64,000 nt of DNA from JBEKHT01 sp049516595. GTDB lineage: Bacteria; Chloroflexota; Anaerolineae; Anaerolineales; RBG-16-64-43. Positions 51,434 to 60,205 of the stretch are shown here, in pieces. The position numbers were made by a program, and so were the translations under genes. Position 1 is the stretch's first letter; each line of letters opens with the position of its first letter. A model generated the notes under the pieces. It was not told the DNA's origin, did not search any database, and worked only from the letters and a program-made list of their open reading frames with translations. The DNA is taken from positions 1 to 64,000 of the forward strand of contig JBEKSY010000012.1 in the NCBI GenBank assembly GCA_049516595.1, written 5' to 3'.

Positions 51434-52092
51434 GCGCCATTCGTCTGGTCATTGTGGACGACCACCAGGTCGTGCGCATGGGGCTGAAGGCTCTCCTGGG
51501 AGCCGAAGCGGACTTCCAGGTCGTGGCCGAGGCGGGGAATGCCAGAGAGGCATTGCTCGAAGTTGAGCGCAACCGGCCCGATGTGGCGATTCTGGACGTT
51601 CGCCTGCCCGGACCCAGCGGTTTGGAGGTCTGCCGGCAGATTCGTGAACGCTACCCTTTGACCCGCGTGGTCATGCTCACTTCGTATGCGAGCGAAGCTT
51701 TCATCTTCGAAGCGCTGCGGGCGGGGGCCTCGGGGTATGTCCTCAAACAGGTGGGCGGGGAAGAGTTGGTTCGGGCGATACGGGCCGCTGCCCGAGGAGA
51801 AATGGCCATGGACCCGAAGGTGACCGTTCGTATGGCGGAGCGCCTCAAAGAATTGGAGAAGCTCGAGGAGGCAAATGCCTTCCGCAACCTCAGCGAGCGG
51901 GAGGTGCAGGTGCTCGCACAGGTGGCCAGGGGCAAGAGCAACCGCCAGATCGGGACCGAGCTGGGCCTCAGCGAGGTTACCGTCCGCAACTACGTGAGCA
52001 CGATGTTGGAGAAGCTTGACCTGCGCAACCGTGTGGAGCTGGCCACATTTGCCGTTCAGAACCGGATTTTTGAAAGACCCAGTTCGGAGTAG
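51430..52092 (+). CDS. NarL/FixJ-family response regulator
   Basis: A 220-residue regulator: a receiver domain with the acidic pair Asp10-Asp11, phospho-acceptor Asp56 in AILDVRLPGPSG, Thr/Ser in VMLTSYAS and the switch Lys in SGYVLKQ. A linker of about 25 residues follows, then a LuxR-type helix-turn-helix LSEREVQVLAQVARGKSNRQIGTELGLSEVTVRNYVSTMLEKL. It starts with GTG overlapping the kinase stop (GTGA). No nearby promoter repeats reveal its targets. The DoxX-family gene is convergent, so it is not in the same transcript. Confidence 0.92.
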   Translation: MSAIRLVIVDDHQVVRMGLKALLGAEADFQVVAEAGNAREALLEVERNRPDVAILDVRLPGPSGLEVCRQIRERYPLTRVVMLTSYASEAFIFEALRAGASGYVLKQVGGEELVRAIRAAARGEMAMDPKVTVRMAERLKELEKLEEANAFRNLSEREVQVLAQVARGKSNRQIGTELGLSEVTVRNYVSTMLEKLDLRNRVELATFAVQNRIFERPSSE

Positions 52093-52102
52093 TCCCAGGG
52101 GA

Positions 52103-52148
52103 AAATGAGGGAGGGCGGCCGCCGCCAGGCGGCCGCCCTCCCTCATTT
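52103..52148. terminator. 20-bp perfect stem-loop between convergent genes
   Basis: Arms 52103-52122 and 52129-52148 are perfectly complementary over 20 bp with a CGCCAG loop. The stem base is A/T-rich (AAATGAGGG against CCCTCATTT), giving T residues on both strands, so it can terminate transcription from both the response regulator and the doxX-like gene. Confidence 0.8.
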
Positions 52149-52173
52149 CTCTGATTCTTTTGGACCGAACGGC

Positions 52174-52791
52174 TCAGTTGCCGTGAGCTGGAGCGGGCTG
52201 TGCCTTACTGGGGATCCGTGCCGGTTCCTTGGCCGTGGCGGTTCCCGTCGTCCACCAGGGGGTCCCGATGAACCGGATGATGAAGTAGTCCGCGCCGAGG
52301 TATCCGGACACCTTCCACGCGGCGAGTAGGAGGAGACCCAGCACCAGAAGGAGAGCATTAGTGCTGGCGGTCCCAGCCATGATGTAGTTCCAGTTCATGA
52401 ACGCGCCGAAGAAGCCAGAGATGCCCGTGAAAACTCCCAGGATCAATGCGACGCCAACCAGGACTTCCCCCACCGTAACCACTTTGGCAAACCACGTGTA
52501 GGCCTGGGTGTTGATCAGCATCTGAATGAAGGTGCGGTACCAGGCGAAGGCGATGGGAGCCCGGCCGTTAGCAGGGACTGCCGCCGCAGCCACTAAGAAT
52601 CCCTTCAGGGCAGCGCCGGTCTGCATCCAGGCTGGATTGCCGATCTTTTCAATGCCTGCGCTCAGCCACTGGTAGCCCACCCAAATGCGGACCGGAAGCC
52701 AGAGCCAAGCCGCCCGGGTGTCATTGAATAGCTTCGAAATCAGGGGTGGATCCTGGATCAGTTCACCTTTGCGCGAAATTGCCGTTGCCAT
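52174..52791 (-). CDS. DoxX family membrane protein
   Basis: A 205-residue protein with about four membrane segments. Family features are VRIWVGYQWLSAGIEKIGNP at the first helix, then FAKVVTVGEVLVGVALILGVFTGISGFFGAFMNWNYIMAG, and a last helix LLLVLGLLLLAAWKVSGYLGADYFI. DoxX/DoxD proteins include the thiosulfate:quinone oxidoreductase subunit of Acidianus and other redox-linked membrane proteins. The GxxE..NWN pattern fits the DoxX group but does not fix the substrate. The C-terminal 35 residues are Ala/Pro-rich. The ATG at 52791 has GGGAGGA upstream. Monocistronic. Confidence 0.78.
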   Translation of the reverse strand: MATAISRKGELIQDPPLISKLFNDTRAAWLWLPVRIWVGYQWLSAGIEKIGNPAWMQTGAALKGFLVAAAAVPANGRAPIAFAWYRTFIQMLINTQAYTWFAKVVTVGEVLVGVALILGVFTGISGFFGAFMNWNYIMAGTASTNALLLVLGLLLLAAWKVSGYLGADYFIIRFIGTPWWTTGTATAKEPARIPSKAQPAPAHGN

Positions 52792-53198
52792 CTTTTCCTC
52801 CCGTCTGACCAACTCTAGTGGATTTCTTTGACCTAATTTCACCCATAGATTACAACCTGAATACTCGAAAGGGCAGGGGCGTTCAACCCACTCTGGCTAG
52901 GTGCGGTTGTACCTGGTTAGGCGGGAGAAGGTCAGGGAAGGGAAGAAAGGGCAGCTGTTTGGAGGATTGCGGTGGGTCAATTTCGCATAGACACAATGCG
53001 ATCATGCTCCTGAGCAGGAAGATCTCGAACATTTCATAGTCTATGCGAAATGAGGGGAGAAACCTGATCCCATTCGGCCCTGAACAAGGCTTGCCGGGCG
53101 AGGAAGCATTGCTAGATTGCGGTCAAAGGTCTCGGGGCGTGTGGGTCCTTTGTCGGTCAGGGAGAAATGAGGGGTTGTGACTCTAGAGGATCCGTCGT
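52792..53198. other. 407-bp intergenic region with a large inverted repeat
   Basis: No gene is recognisable. The stretch is locally richer in A and T than its flanks and holds the 13-bp inverted repeat listed separately. An 11-mer GAAATGAGGGG occurs twice, near 53047 and 53163. The region should contain the promoter of the minus-strand doxX-like gene; I see no strong -35/-10 pair. Confidence 0.5.
52980..53051. repeat. 13-bp perfect inverted repeat with 46-nt spacer
   Basis: ATTTCGCATAGAC at 52980-52992 is repeated in inverted orientation as GTCTATGCGAAAT at 53039-53051. The spacer contains a small palindrome TGCTC-CT-GAGCA. It could be a structured RNA, a two-site operator or the scar of a small element. 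Confidence 0.7.
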
Positions 53199-54167
53199 TC
53201 AGCGGGCCACGAGTTGGGACCCGTAGGCCCAAAGAGCAGGGATTCCACCCGTGTGCCAAAACAAGACCCTTTGGCCAGGTTCCACCTCGCCCTGTCGGAT
53301 CATCTGAAGCAAGCCTCCCGCGGCGCGACCAGTGTAGACCGGATCGAGGAGGATCCCTTCTGTGCGAGCGAATAGACGGATGGCCTCGTGTTCAGGCTCT
53401 CCCATCACCCCGTACCCTCCTCCTGTGAATCGATCATCCGCAATGATGTCCGGCGGTGCGAACGTGAGAGCCAAGTCCAACGTCCTGGCCGTATCATTGG
53501 CCAAGTTTGCTACCCGCGTGGCCAGAGCCGCCTGGGTCTGATCGACGCTCACCCCGTGGATCAGCCCCTGAAATCCAAATGCGCGTGCGCCCACGGCCAT
53601 GCCCGCCTGGGTTCCGCCGGACGACGAGGCCAACACGATAAGGTCCACCGGGACCTTCTGCTCCAGGAACTCCCGCATGGCCGCGACGTAGGCACTGACT
53701 CCGAGGGGGTTAGATCCCCCATAGGGAATGAGGTAAGGTCGGTGGTGAGAGGCGAATTCGCTTTCGAAAGCTCGCTGCAAAGCCAGATCCCGCGGCTCCT
53801 CGCCGGCCCAGACGATCTGAGCGCCCAGGAGATCATCCAACAGAAGATTCCCGCTGTCCGTCGCACGCGGCTTCCCGGGCAACACCAGAACGCACCGCAG
53901 GCCTGCCCGGGCGGCTGCGGCGGCAGTCTGGCGACAGTGATTCGAGTGAGGTGCACCGGTCGTCAGCAGGGTGTCCGCGTTTCCGGACAGGGCGTCCGCC
54001 AGAAGAAACTCGAGTTTGCGGGTCTTGTTGCCACCCAGGGCCAGCCCCGTCTGGTCATCTCGCTTGATCAGAATCGTGGTTCCCAGTTCTTTGGAGAGGC
54101 GTGGCAATTCCTCGACGGGGGTAGGTAATTGGGCCAAGTGCAGGCGAGGCAGAGCGTCGAGTTTCAT
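53199..54167 (-). CDS. PLP-dependent D-cysteine desulfhydrase / ACC deaminase family enzyme
   Basis: A 322-residue fold-type II PLP enzyme. It opens with RLHLAQLPTPVEELPRLSKELG, then the Schiff-base Lys in LALGGNKTRKLEFLLADAL. TTGAPHSNHCRQTAAAAARAGL and LASSSGGTQAGMAVGARA follow, the latter gripping the PLP phosphate. LDPVYTGRAAGGLL and LFWHTGGIPALWAYG close the domain. The order and the HTGG motif match D-cysteine desulfhydrase (DcyD) and ACC deaminases. DcyD converts D-Cys to pyruvate, sulfide and ammonia. I favour DcyD because ACC deaminases are largely from soil plant-associates, but residues deciding substrate were not resolved. Start ATG 54167. Confidence 0.82.
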   Translation of the reverse strand: MKLDALPRLHLAQLPTPVEELPRLSKELGTTILIKRDDQTGLALGGNKTRKLEFLLADALSGNADTLLTTGAPHSNHCRQTAAAAARAGLRCVLVLPGKPRATDSGNLLLDDLLGAQIVWAGEEPRDLALQRAFESEFASHHRPYLIPYGGSNPLGVSAYVAAMREFLEQKVPVDLIVLASSSGGTQAGMAVGARAFGFQGLIHGVSVDQTQAALATRVANLANDTARTLDLALTFAPPDIIADDRFTGGGYGVMGEPEHEAIRLFARTEGILLDPVYTGRAAGGLLQMIRQGEVEPGQRVLFWHTGGIPALWAYGSQLVAR

Positions 54168-54234
54168 CGTCGGATCTCCGGGGGTCAGGAGGATGGAACG
54201 GCTGTGGCGCAGGGCAGATGCCGGAGGGATCGCG

Positions 54235-55350
54235 TCATTTAACCACGGCACGGACCCGTCGGCGCGCGCCGGTGCGCATCACCGCGAGAATTCTCGGGAG
54301 CAGAACGTGATAGGCGCGATAGAGATGAGGCCGTGCCGTGGTGTCCCAGGCCCCAAGGTGACGCACCAGGGTACCGCCAAACCCCTGCTTGAAGCTGTAC
54401 ACTCCCCAAAGCTTGTCCTGCGGGGTGAATTCATCAGGGGCTCCCCACAGGTCGTAGGTATGGCATCCCTGAGACTTGGCCCAGCGAATTGCCTCCCATT
54501 GAAGAAGGTGATTGGGCATTCTGTCGCGGTGCCTGTCCTTGGACATCCCGTACACATACCAAGCCCTGGAGGCGAAGCAGAAGAGGATCAGAGCGGCAAC
54601 GGGTTCGCCTTCGACCTCGGCCAGCAAAGCGTGGCCAAGTCCCGCCTGCAGGAAAAGCCCCCAGGCCATGCGGTAGTACTCGCTGTCCCGAATCACAAAG
54701 CCGTCTCTGGCCGAGGTCTCCGCATACATCTGGTAGAGCATGGGATGCTCCTCCGCAGAGGCGCTCCGGATGCGGACGCCCTTCTTTTCGGCCAGCCTCA
54801 CGTTGTAGCGTGTCTTCTGCTTCATGGCGGAAAGGAGCTCAGCTTCGGTGCGGCGCAGGTCCAGTTCGAAGGTGTTGCGAAATTGGACTTGCTCGGCCGA
54901 GTACCGCCAGCCCCGGGCCTTCAGCACCCCTTGAAGGACCCCTGCGAGGGGGTCTTCCGCCACATCGGCGCTCCCCGGAAGGCCCCATCCCTCGACCACA
55001 TCGGGGTCAATTTTCACCTGGATCGCTTGGCTTTCGCGTGCCAAGGCCTCTAGCTCGGCCAGGACGACGGATCGCAGGGCCTCGTCTCGCCAGGCAAGCA
55101 GGGGGCCCTTGGGCACATAGACAACCTTGACTCGGATGGGCCCGGCATGCGCTTCCCGTTCCAGAACCTGTGCAGCCGCCCGGGGGGCATGCGCGCCCTC
55201 GAGCTCTTCCCAAAGAACCCGGCGTGCCTTCCAGCCATGGGCGTTCTTGAATTCGCCCCACCGCCAGGACTGGAGGAAATGTGCCCCGGGTAGGCTTGCG
55301 ACGGCCTGGTCCCAGGCTCCCGGCTCAAATACTTCTCGGCGGCCAATCAT
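54235..55350 (-). CDS. FemAB-type peptidyltransferase (copy A)
   Basis: FemX/A/B enzymes use aminoacyl-tRNAs to add residues to the lipid II stem peptide, building the interpeptide bridge. This 371-residue protein has two GNAT-like lobes. Markers are FLQSWRWGEFKNAHGWKARRVL near residue 25, VVYVPKGPLLAW near 80, and MKQKTRYNVRLAEKKGVRIR near 175. AWYVYGMSKDRHRDRMPNHLLQWEAIRWAKSQGCHTYDLWGAPDE and LWGVYSFKQGFGGTLVRHLGAWD mark the second lobe. The long coiled-coil insert of staphylococcal FemA is absent, as in FemX and Chloroflexota relatives. The ATG at 55350 overlaps the upstream paralogue by 4 bp. Confidence 0.88.
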   Translation of the reverse strand: MIGRREVFEPGAWDQAVASLPGAHFLQSWRWGEFKNAHGWKARRVLWEELEGAHAPRAAAQVLEREAHAGPIRVKVVYVPKGPLLAWRDEALRSVVLAELEALARESQAIQVKIDPDVVEGWGLPGSADVAEDPLAGVLQGVLKARGWRYSAEQVQFRNTFELDLRRTEAELLSAMKQKTRYNVRLAEKKGVRIRSASAEEHPMLYQMYAETSARDGFVIRDSEYYRMAWGLFLQAGLGHALLAEVEGEPVAALILFCFASRAWYVYGMSKDRHRDRMPNHLLQWEAIRWAKSQGCHTYDLWGAPDEFTPQDKLWGVYSFKQGFGGTLVRHLGAWDTTARPHLYRAYHVLLPRILAVMRTGARRRVRAVVK

Positions 55351-56345
55351 GCCAGCGGCTCTTGGCGCTGGGTCATGACTGCCGCGTACAAGGCGTACAA
55401 AGGCCAGAAATACACCCGATCCCAGGCTCCCATGGTCCGGTGGAGAGTGCCTCCAAACCCGCGCTTAAACCGATATACCCCCCACAGGTCGCGTTCCTTC
55501 TCAAGAAACCTCCGTTCCAAATCCACCTCCTCAAAGTCCGGAACTCCCCAAAGGTCATACTGATTGCATCCCTGAGCCTTGGCCCAACTCATCGCCTGCC
55601 ATTGGAGCAGGTAGGCCGGCATCTTCTCGCGGTGCTGGTCGGAGGAAGCTCCATAGAGATACCAGGCTCGTGCGCCCTGGCGAAAGGCCATGAGTCCGCC
55701 CACGAGCTGCCGCTCGACATAGGCGAGGAACAGCTCGGCCCGGCCGCTTGGGGCGAAGAGTTCGAGGGCCCGGCGGTAATAAGGCTCCGCGTGGGAGGCA
55801 AACCCGTCCCTTTGGGAGGTGACCCTCATTAGATTCCAAAAAGATCGGACGTCCTGCGAGCGCTCGATCAAAACGCCATGGCGCTGAGCGAGATGGATGT
55901 TGTATCGGGTTTTCTGCTTCATTCGGCTCAGGATCTCCTCTTCTGAGCCGCACAAGCTGACCAGGATCGAGCGAGGTGGTTGCACTGTGTGGGAGCTGCG
56001 CCGGAACCCGAGCCCTCTCAAACCAGCCTGCAGGCCGGGGACTTCCGCCACGTCAGGCTCGATCTTGAGCGCGAACGCATGCCGCCGCCTGCAGAGCGCG
56101 TCGAGCTCGGGCAGCAGACGCTCCAGGCCTCCCAGGGTGGGCGGAACTGGTCCCAGGGGAAGGTAAGCGAGGCTAAGGCCGAAAGGGAGAGGCCTGAAAA
56201 GAACCTGGGCGCCATCGTCATCGCGAAGCGCCCAATCGGTTTTCCAGCCAAATGAAGATTTTAGTTGCCCCCATTCCGGAGTTTGGAGGAGATGGGCCTC
56301 CGGATGGTGGGCGATGAAGCGTTCCCAGGCGGCCGAATCGGGCAC
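55347..56345 (-). CDS. FemAB-type peptidyltransferase (copy B)
   Basis: A 332-residue paralogue of the next gene, translationally coupled to it. It shows HLLQTPEWGQLKSSFGWKTDW near residue 18, LAYLPLGPVPP near 58 and MKQKTRYNIHLAQRHGVLIE near 143. AWYLYGASSDQHREKMPAYLLQWQAMSWAKAQGCNQYDLWGVPD and LWGVYRFKRGFGGTLHRTMGAWD mark the second lobe. It starts with GTG at 56345. Two consecutive transferases suggest that two residues are added in turn, as by FemA and FemB, but one copy may differ in acceptor. No tRNA-like or ligase domain is fused. Confidence 0.88.
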   Translation of the reverse strand: MPDSAAWERFIAHHPEAHLLQTPEWGQLKSSFGWKTDWALRDDDGAQVLFRPLPFGLSLAYLPLGPVPPTLGGLERLLPELDALCRRRHAFALKIEPDVAEVPGLQAGLRGLGFRRSSHTVQPPRSILVSLCGSEEEILSRMKQKTRYNIHLAQRHGVLIERSQDVRSFWNLMRVTSQRDGFASHAEPYYRRALELFAPSGRAELFLAYVERQLVGGLMAFRQGARAWYLYGASSDQHREKMPAYLLQWQAMSWAKAQGCNQYDLWGVPDFEEVDLERRFLEKERDLWGVYRFKRGFGGTLHRTMGAWDRVYFWPLYALYAAVMTQRQEPLA

Positions 56346-56370
56346 GCCGGGATTATACAGCCAGTCTCCT

Positions 56371-57201
56371 CTAGTGAACTTGATTAAAGTTCACGACCAG
56401 CAGGTTGTGGGCGCAGTCCGCAAATGTCGTCAGGCTGACCTGATCGGAGATCGGCATCCCCGAGGCATCGTGCACCTGAACCCAAAGGGTCCCCTGCGAG
56501 GCCACGGGCGTGGTGCCCAAGACGAATTCATAACCGCCGGATCCGTAGGAAGTCGCACTTCCCGTAATGGCATCCGTGTTGAAGGTTTTCGAGCCCCATT
56601 TCCCCTGAAGGTGAATCACTAGTCCTGTGATCGGTGCCCCGTTGTTGGGCCCGAACACCTGCCCAGCCACCCCAGCCCATGAGCACCCACGGGGGTCCGA
56701 AGCCTGGGTTGCTAGCACACCGCTCGATGAGAGCGCGAGCGGGTAGGGGGCCAACGTGGGCGTGAAAGTGATGGTGGGAGTTGCCGTGGGTAGCCCGGTG
56801 GCCGTGGCCGTCGGAGGAACCGTGGCCGTGCTGGTTGGAATGATTGTGGGGGTCGCGCTCACCGCCACCACCGGTGTCTGCGTGGGAGGCAAGGTCCCAG
56901 GCGGGAGAGTTGCGGTGCTTGTCAGGGTGGCCATGGGTGCGGAGGTCGGGGTAGGGGTCCATGTCGGAGGGAGCACCAGCATGGAGGTGGCCGTGGCACT
57001 CGGCAAGGCCGCCGTTGGGGGCAGCGTCGCGGGCGGGAATGGGTTGAAGGGGAGATTTGGGTTGATGAAGAGCAGGGCGTACAAGGCAATCATCCCCACG
57101 GTGAATAGTACCATCAGCCCGCTGAGAGTATAGAGCGCCACACCTCCGCAACCTGGACCGGAACCAGTCGGGGTGCTTGCGTTGTCATCGGTCATGCTCA
57201 T
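56371..57201 (-). CDS. Membrane protein with Thr/Pro-rich stalk, unknown function
   Basis: A 276-residue protein: a short cytoplasmic N-terminus, one membrane segment (residues about 22-46, VALYTLSGLMVLFTVGMIALYALLFI), and then a stalk of about 95 residues made almost only of Thr, Pro, Ala, Val and Ser. A compact domain of about 110 residues (GCSWAGVAGQVFGPNNGAPI, then VIHLQGKWGSKTFNTDAITGSA, FVLGTTPVASQGTLWVQVHD) looks like a beta-sandwich. The stalk suggests a wall-spanning or glycosylated linker. AAAGGTGAA precedes the ATG. It lies downstream of the PrsA-like gene, in the same direction. I do not recognise the outer domain beyond a resemblance to carboxypeptidase-regulatory-like folds. Confidence 0.7.
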   Translation of the reverse strand: MSMTDDNASTPTGSGPGCGGVALYTLSGLMVLFTVGMIALYALLFINPNLPFNPFPPATLPPTAALPSATATSMLVLPPTWTPTPTSAPMATLTSTATLPPGTLPPTQTPVVAVSATPTIIPTSTATVPPTATATGLPTATPTITFTPTLAPYPLALSSSGVLATQASDPRGCSWAGVAGQVFGPNNGAPITGLVIHLQGKWGSKTFNTDAITGSATSYGSGGYEFVLGTTPVASQGTLWVQVHDASGMPISDQVSLTTFADCAHNLLVVNFNQVH

Positions 57202-57273
57202 TTCACCTTTCTGCCCTCAATGCGAGAGTGCCAAGCGATGGCCACCATCGTCCCCTTGCCGCTGCAGCGGGCC

Positions 57274-58236
57274 TCATGGTGCGACCAGGATAACCAAGTT
57301 CGCGGCCGAAACCTGCTTGCTCAGCCAGGCTTGGAGCGCCGCGGATCTCAAGGTTTGGAGGGCGCCCGGCGAGAGAGGCTGGGAAGACGAATGTTCCAGT
57401 GTCTCCACGATCGCGTATCCCATTTTCGTCTGAATCACGGAACTGATCTGATTCACGTTCATCGAGAAGGCGGCCGCTTCCACCTCGGGAAGCGCCAAAT
57501 AGCCGCGTGGAAACCAGCCCAAATCACCCCCGCTGGCTCTCGTGCTCACATCAATCGAATAGGCATAGGCGAGAGAAGGAAAATCGGCCCCCCCCTGCAA
57601 CAGGCTCAGCAACTGCCCGGCTCGGGATGAGTCCGCAACCAGAATGTAGCGAGCATGGACTTGCTCGGCTGCTTCTGGAACCTGCCCGACCACCTTGTCC
57701 GTCATTTCCTGAATCAGGATCTGCCTCTGCAATTCCGTGGTGAATTCCTCGCGAGTGTAGCCCGCCTGCGCCAGCCAAGCGTCGAAGCCCCCCGGTCCTC
57801 CCCGCCCTTGAATGGCCGATTGGAGCGCCTGAGTGAGCTGCTCGGGAGATACTGTCAGGCCTGCCTTTTGCGCCGCCTGGGCCGTGACCCGCTCTTCGAT
57901 CAACGATTGCAGCACAGTTTTTCTATAGTCCCCAACGGTTGCAAGATCGGTGCCCGACTGTCTCTGGACCTGCTCGTAGCGGCTGACCTCGCGCTGGAAC
58001 TCGGCCAGGGTGATCGGCTCGCCGTTCACGAGCGCAGCCAGCGGCTCGGGGCTGGCCGTCGGTGAAAGGGTGGGAGTTGACGTGGGTGGAGTGGGGACCG
58101 GAAACGGGTGCGGCAAGGCCAGGGAGCATCCCGCTAGGAGACACACGACCGCCACCCCGGGCACTCCGTTACGCAAGAGAGAGATGAGGGGGATCCGTAC
58201 CGAACCGGCCGAAGGTCGATCCTGGGTTGAGTACAA
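57274..58236 (-). CDS. SurA/PrsA-like peptidyl-prolyl isomerase lipoprotein
   Basis: A 320-residue protein with a signal peptide and the lipobox CLLAGC (Cys near residue 37), a Thr/Pro linker, and a SurA-N chaperone domain. The chaperone domain shows ALVNGEPITLAEFQREVSRYEQ and LIEERVTAQAAQKAGLTV. A parvulin domain follows: VHARYILVADSSRAGQLLSLLQGGADFPSLAYAYSIDVSTRASGGDLGWFPRGYL, with the family GGDLGWF motif. It should assist folding of exported proteins on the outer face of the membrane, perhaps the lipoproteins of this region. The start codon is taken as TTG at 58236, with a weak ribosome site, so the exact N-terminus is uncertain. Divergent from the TPR gene. Confidence 0.85.
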   Translation of the reverse strand: MYSTQDRPSAGSVRIPLISLLRNGVPGVAVVCLLAGCSLALPHPFPVPTPPTSTPTLSPTASPEPLAALVNGEPITLAEFQREVSRYEQVQRQSGTDLATVGDYRKTVLQSLIEERVTAQAAQKAGLTVSPEQLTQALQSAIQGRGGPGGFDAWLAQAGYTREEFTTELQRQILIQEMTDKVVGQVPEAAEQVHARYILVADSSRAGQLLSLLQGGADFPSLAYAYSIDVSTRASGGDLGWFPRGYLALPEVEAAAFSMNVNQISSVIQTKMGYAIVETLEHSSSQPLSPGALQTLRSAALQAWLSKQVSAANLVILVAP

Positions 58237-58306
58237 GACGCAGGAACCTCGCCGCGCGATTATACTGTAGCCCGATTCGCTCGCTCAGGGCCATCGGAGG
58301 CGGGCA

Positions 58307-60031
58307 ATGCCAGGGACAGACCTCTTCCAGCAGGCGCTGGAGGCTGCCCGATCAGGCAGGGCGCACCGCGCCAGGGAGCTACTTGCCAGGTTGATTCGGG
58401 GCGATCCGAAGAATCCTGAGTACTGGATTTGGATGAGCTCCGTCGCAGCCGATCGCAAAGAGAAGGCGTTCTGTCTTGAGCAGGCACTTTCGCTCGACCC
58501 AGAAAACGAGCTCGTCAAACGCGGGCTAGTCATCCTGGGTTCAAAAAGTCCTGACCTCGCAACCCACTCCCAGGGACCCTCCAAGCTCGTTGCCCCAGCT
58601 CTGATTCCTTTGGCGCCGCAGGGAAAGAATCCTGAGGGGTGGTGGGCCCAGGGGCGGAGCCGGGTCAATCTAGGGATCGGGGCAATCAGCATGGTTCTGG
58701 TGGTTGCTCTGATCCTCGTCTTGGGATCGGTTGCTCTGGGGTGGGCTCAACGAATGTCCATGGGCCCTCCGAGTGCAACCAGGCCCCCGACCGTCTCTCT
58801 CACTCCCTCCCCAGCGTTTTCCCCGACGTTAAGGCTCGAGACGACGCCCTCGGCAAGCACTCCCCTGGCAGAATACCTGGGTGTCTCTACTACTCCTACT
58901 TCACTCTATCCGGCCACACCTCATCCGATTCTCGGAGCCTATTCCCTGGCAATGCAAGCCTACCAAGATGGAGAGTGGGACAGGGCGGAAACCTATTTCG
59001 AGCAGGCGCTGGAGGTCGATCCCAGTTCGCCTGACATTCACTATTGGATGGGAGAGGCCTATCGCCGCTCGCAGCACCCCACAGAAGCCATGTCGGAGTT
59101 CGCGACCACGGTCAATCTCGGCGCCGGGTTCGCTCCATCCTACTTGGGGGTTGCGTATCTTGACTTGGCGGCGGGCAAGCCAAATGATGCTCTTGACCAG
59201 GCCGGCCGGGCGATCGAGCTTGACCCCAACTTCGCGGAGGCCTATCTCTTGCGGGCAGACCTGTTGGCACGAAAGGGCGATTCTCAGGGGGCCTTCGAGA
59301 ATCTTCAAAGGGCTGTCCAGGTGGCTCCCCAAAACGCTCTGGCTCTGGCGCTTCTGGGTGGGATGGAGGTAACGCAAGGAAACCTCGACGCGGCATGGAG
59401 GGATGCCACACGCTCACAGGCACTCGACCCGACCGAGCTGGAAAGTTATCTGGCTTTGGGAAGGGCTTATCTTGCCATGGGTCTTCCCAAAGAGGCCGTA
59501 TCGCAACTCCTGGTCTACACAGTCTACGAGAGCGGTGACGCTGCGGGTTGGACGGATCTCGGGGACGCCCTTCTGGCCTCAAAAGACTTCGGATCTGCGG
59601 ACGATGCCTTTGCGGCCGCCCTGCGTTTGGACAGCCATATCGCCGATGCCTGGATAGGGCGGAGTGAGGCCCTGGGGATGGAGGGAAGATTTGCCGAAGG
59701 AGCCGCCGTGGCCGCTCAGGCTGCCGCGCTGCTCCCCAATTCCACCCCGGTTCTGGCCCAATACGGGCGGGCGCTGATTTCAGCGGGGGAGGGGGAAGAG
59801 GCGGTCTCGGTCCTGACCGGTGCCATGGGGCAAGCATTGGCCCCCGAGGAGTTAGGGACATTGCTCTCGTTGCGTGCCGAGGCCTACAAACTTCTTGGGG
59901 ATGCTCGGTTGGCCGAAGGTGATTGGAATGAGCTTGTCGGCCTCAGCGGTGCGCCAGAACATCTTCGCCTCGATGCCTATGACGAGCTGAGGGCGTTGGG
60001 GGTGGGGAGTCCTTCTCCAACCCCGCAGTGA
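58307..60031 (+). CDS. Membrane-anchored TPR protein
   Basis: A 574-residue protein with two TPR regions around a membrane segment. Residues 1-80 form a cytoplasmic TPR-like unit (LFQQALEAARSGRAHRARELLARLIRGDPKNPEYWIWMSS). One membrane helix (about 125-150, ISMVLVVALILVLGSVALGW) is followed by a Thr/Pro/Ser linker. From about 205 onward comes an array of roughly nine TPRs (GAYSLAMQAYQDGEWDRAETYFEQALEVDPSSPDIHYWMGEAYRR and so on). Such proteins scaffold complexes; no enzyme domain is visible. It is divergent from the PrsA-like gene with overlapping -10-like hexamers (TATACT 58261-58266 and, on the other strand, TATAAT 58259-58264). Confidence 0.8.
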   Translation: MPGTDLFQQALEAARSGRAHRARELLARLIRGDPKNPEYWIWMSSVAADRKEKAFCLEQALSLDPENELVKRGLVILGSKSPDLATHSQGPSKLVAPALIPLAPQGKNPEGWWAQGRSRVNLGIGAISMVLVVALILVLGSVALGWAQRMSMGPPSATRPPTVSLTPSPAFSPTLRLETTPSASTPLAEYLGVSTTPTSLYPATPHPILGAYSLAMQAYQDGEWDRAETYFEQALEVDPSSPDIHYWMGEAYRRSQHPTEAMSEFATTVNLGAGFAPSYLGVAYLDLAAGKPNDALDQAGRAIELDPNFAEAYLLRADLLARKGDSQGAFENLQRAVQVAPQNALALALLGGMEVTQGNLDAAWRDATRSQALDPTELESYLALGRAYLAMGLPKEAVSQLLVYTVYESGDAAGWTDLGDALLASKDFGSADDAFAAALRLDSHIADAWIGRSEALGMEGRFAEGAAVAAQAAALLPNSTPVLAQYGRALISAGEGEEAVSVLTGAMGQALAPEELGTLLSLRAEAYKLLGDARLAEGDWNELVGLSGAPEHLRLDAYDELRALGVGSPSPTPQ

Positions 60032-60111
60032 GAATCTTGAGTGCCCAATCCGCTGGCTTCCCGTATGGTACAATATCGTGGCGCTCGGCGAGGGAGACCC
60101 ACCTGCGCTTT

Positions 60112-60200
<89 letters not shown>

Positions 60201-60205
60201 ATCCT

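Noticed and set aside
58259..58266. Overlapping divergent -10 hexamers between the PrsA-like and TPR genes
   Set aside because: Both lack a credible -35 at 16-18 bp, so they are mentioned in the gene entry but not listed as promoters.
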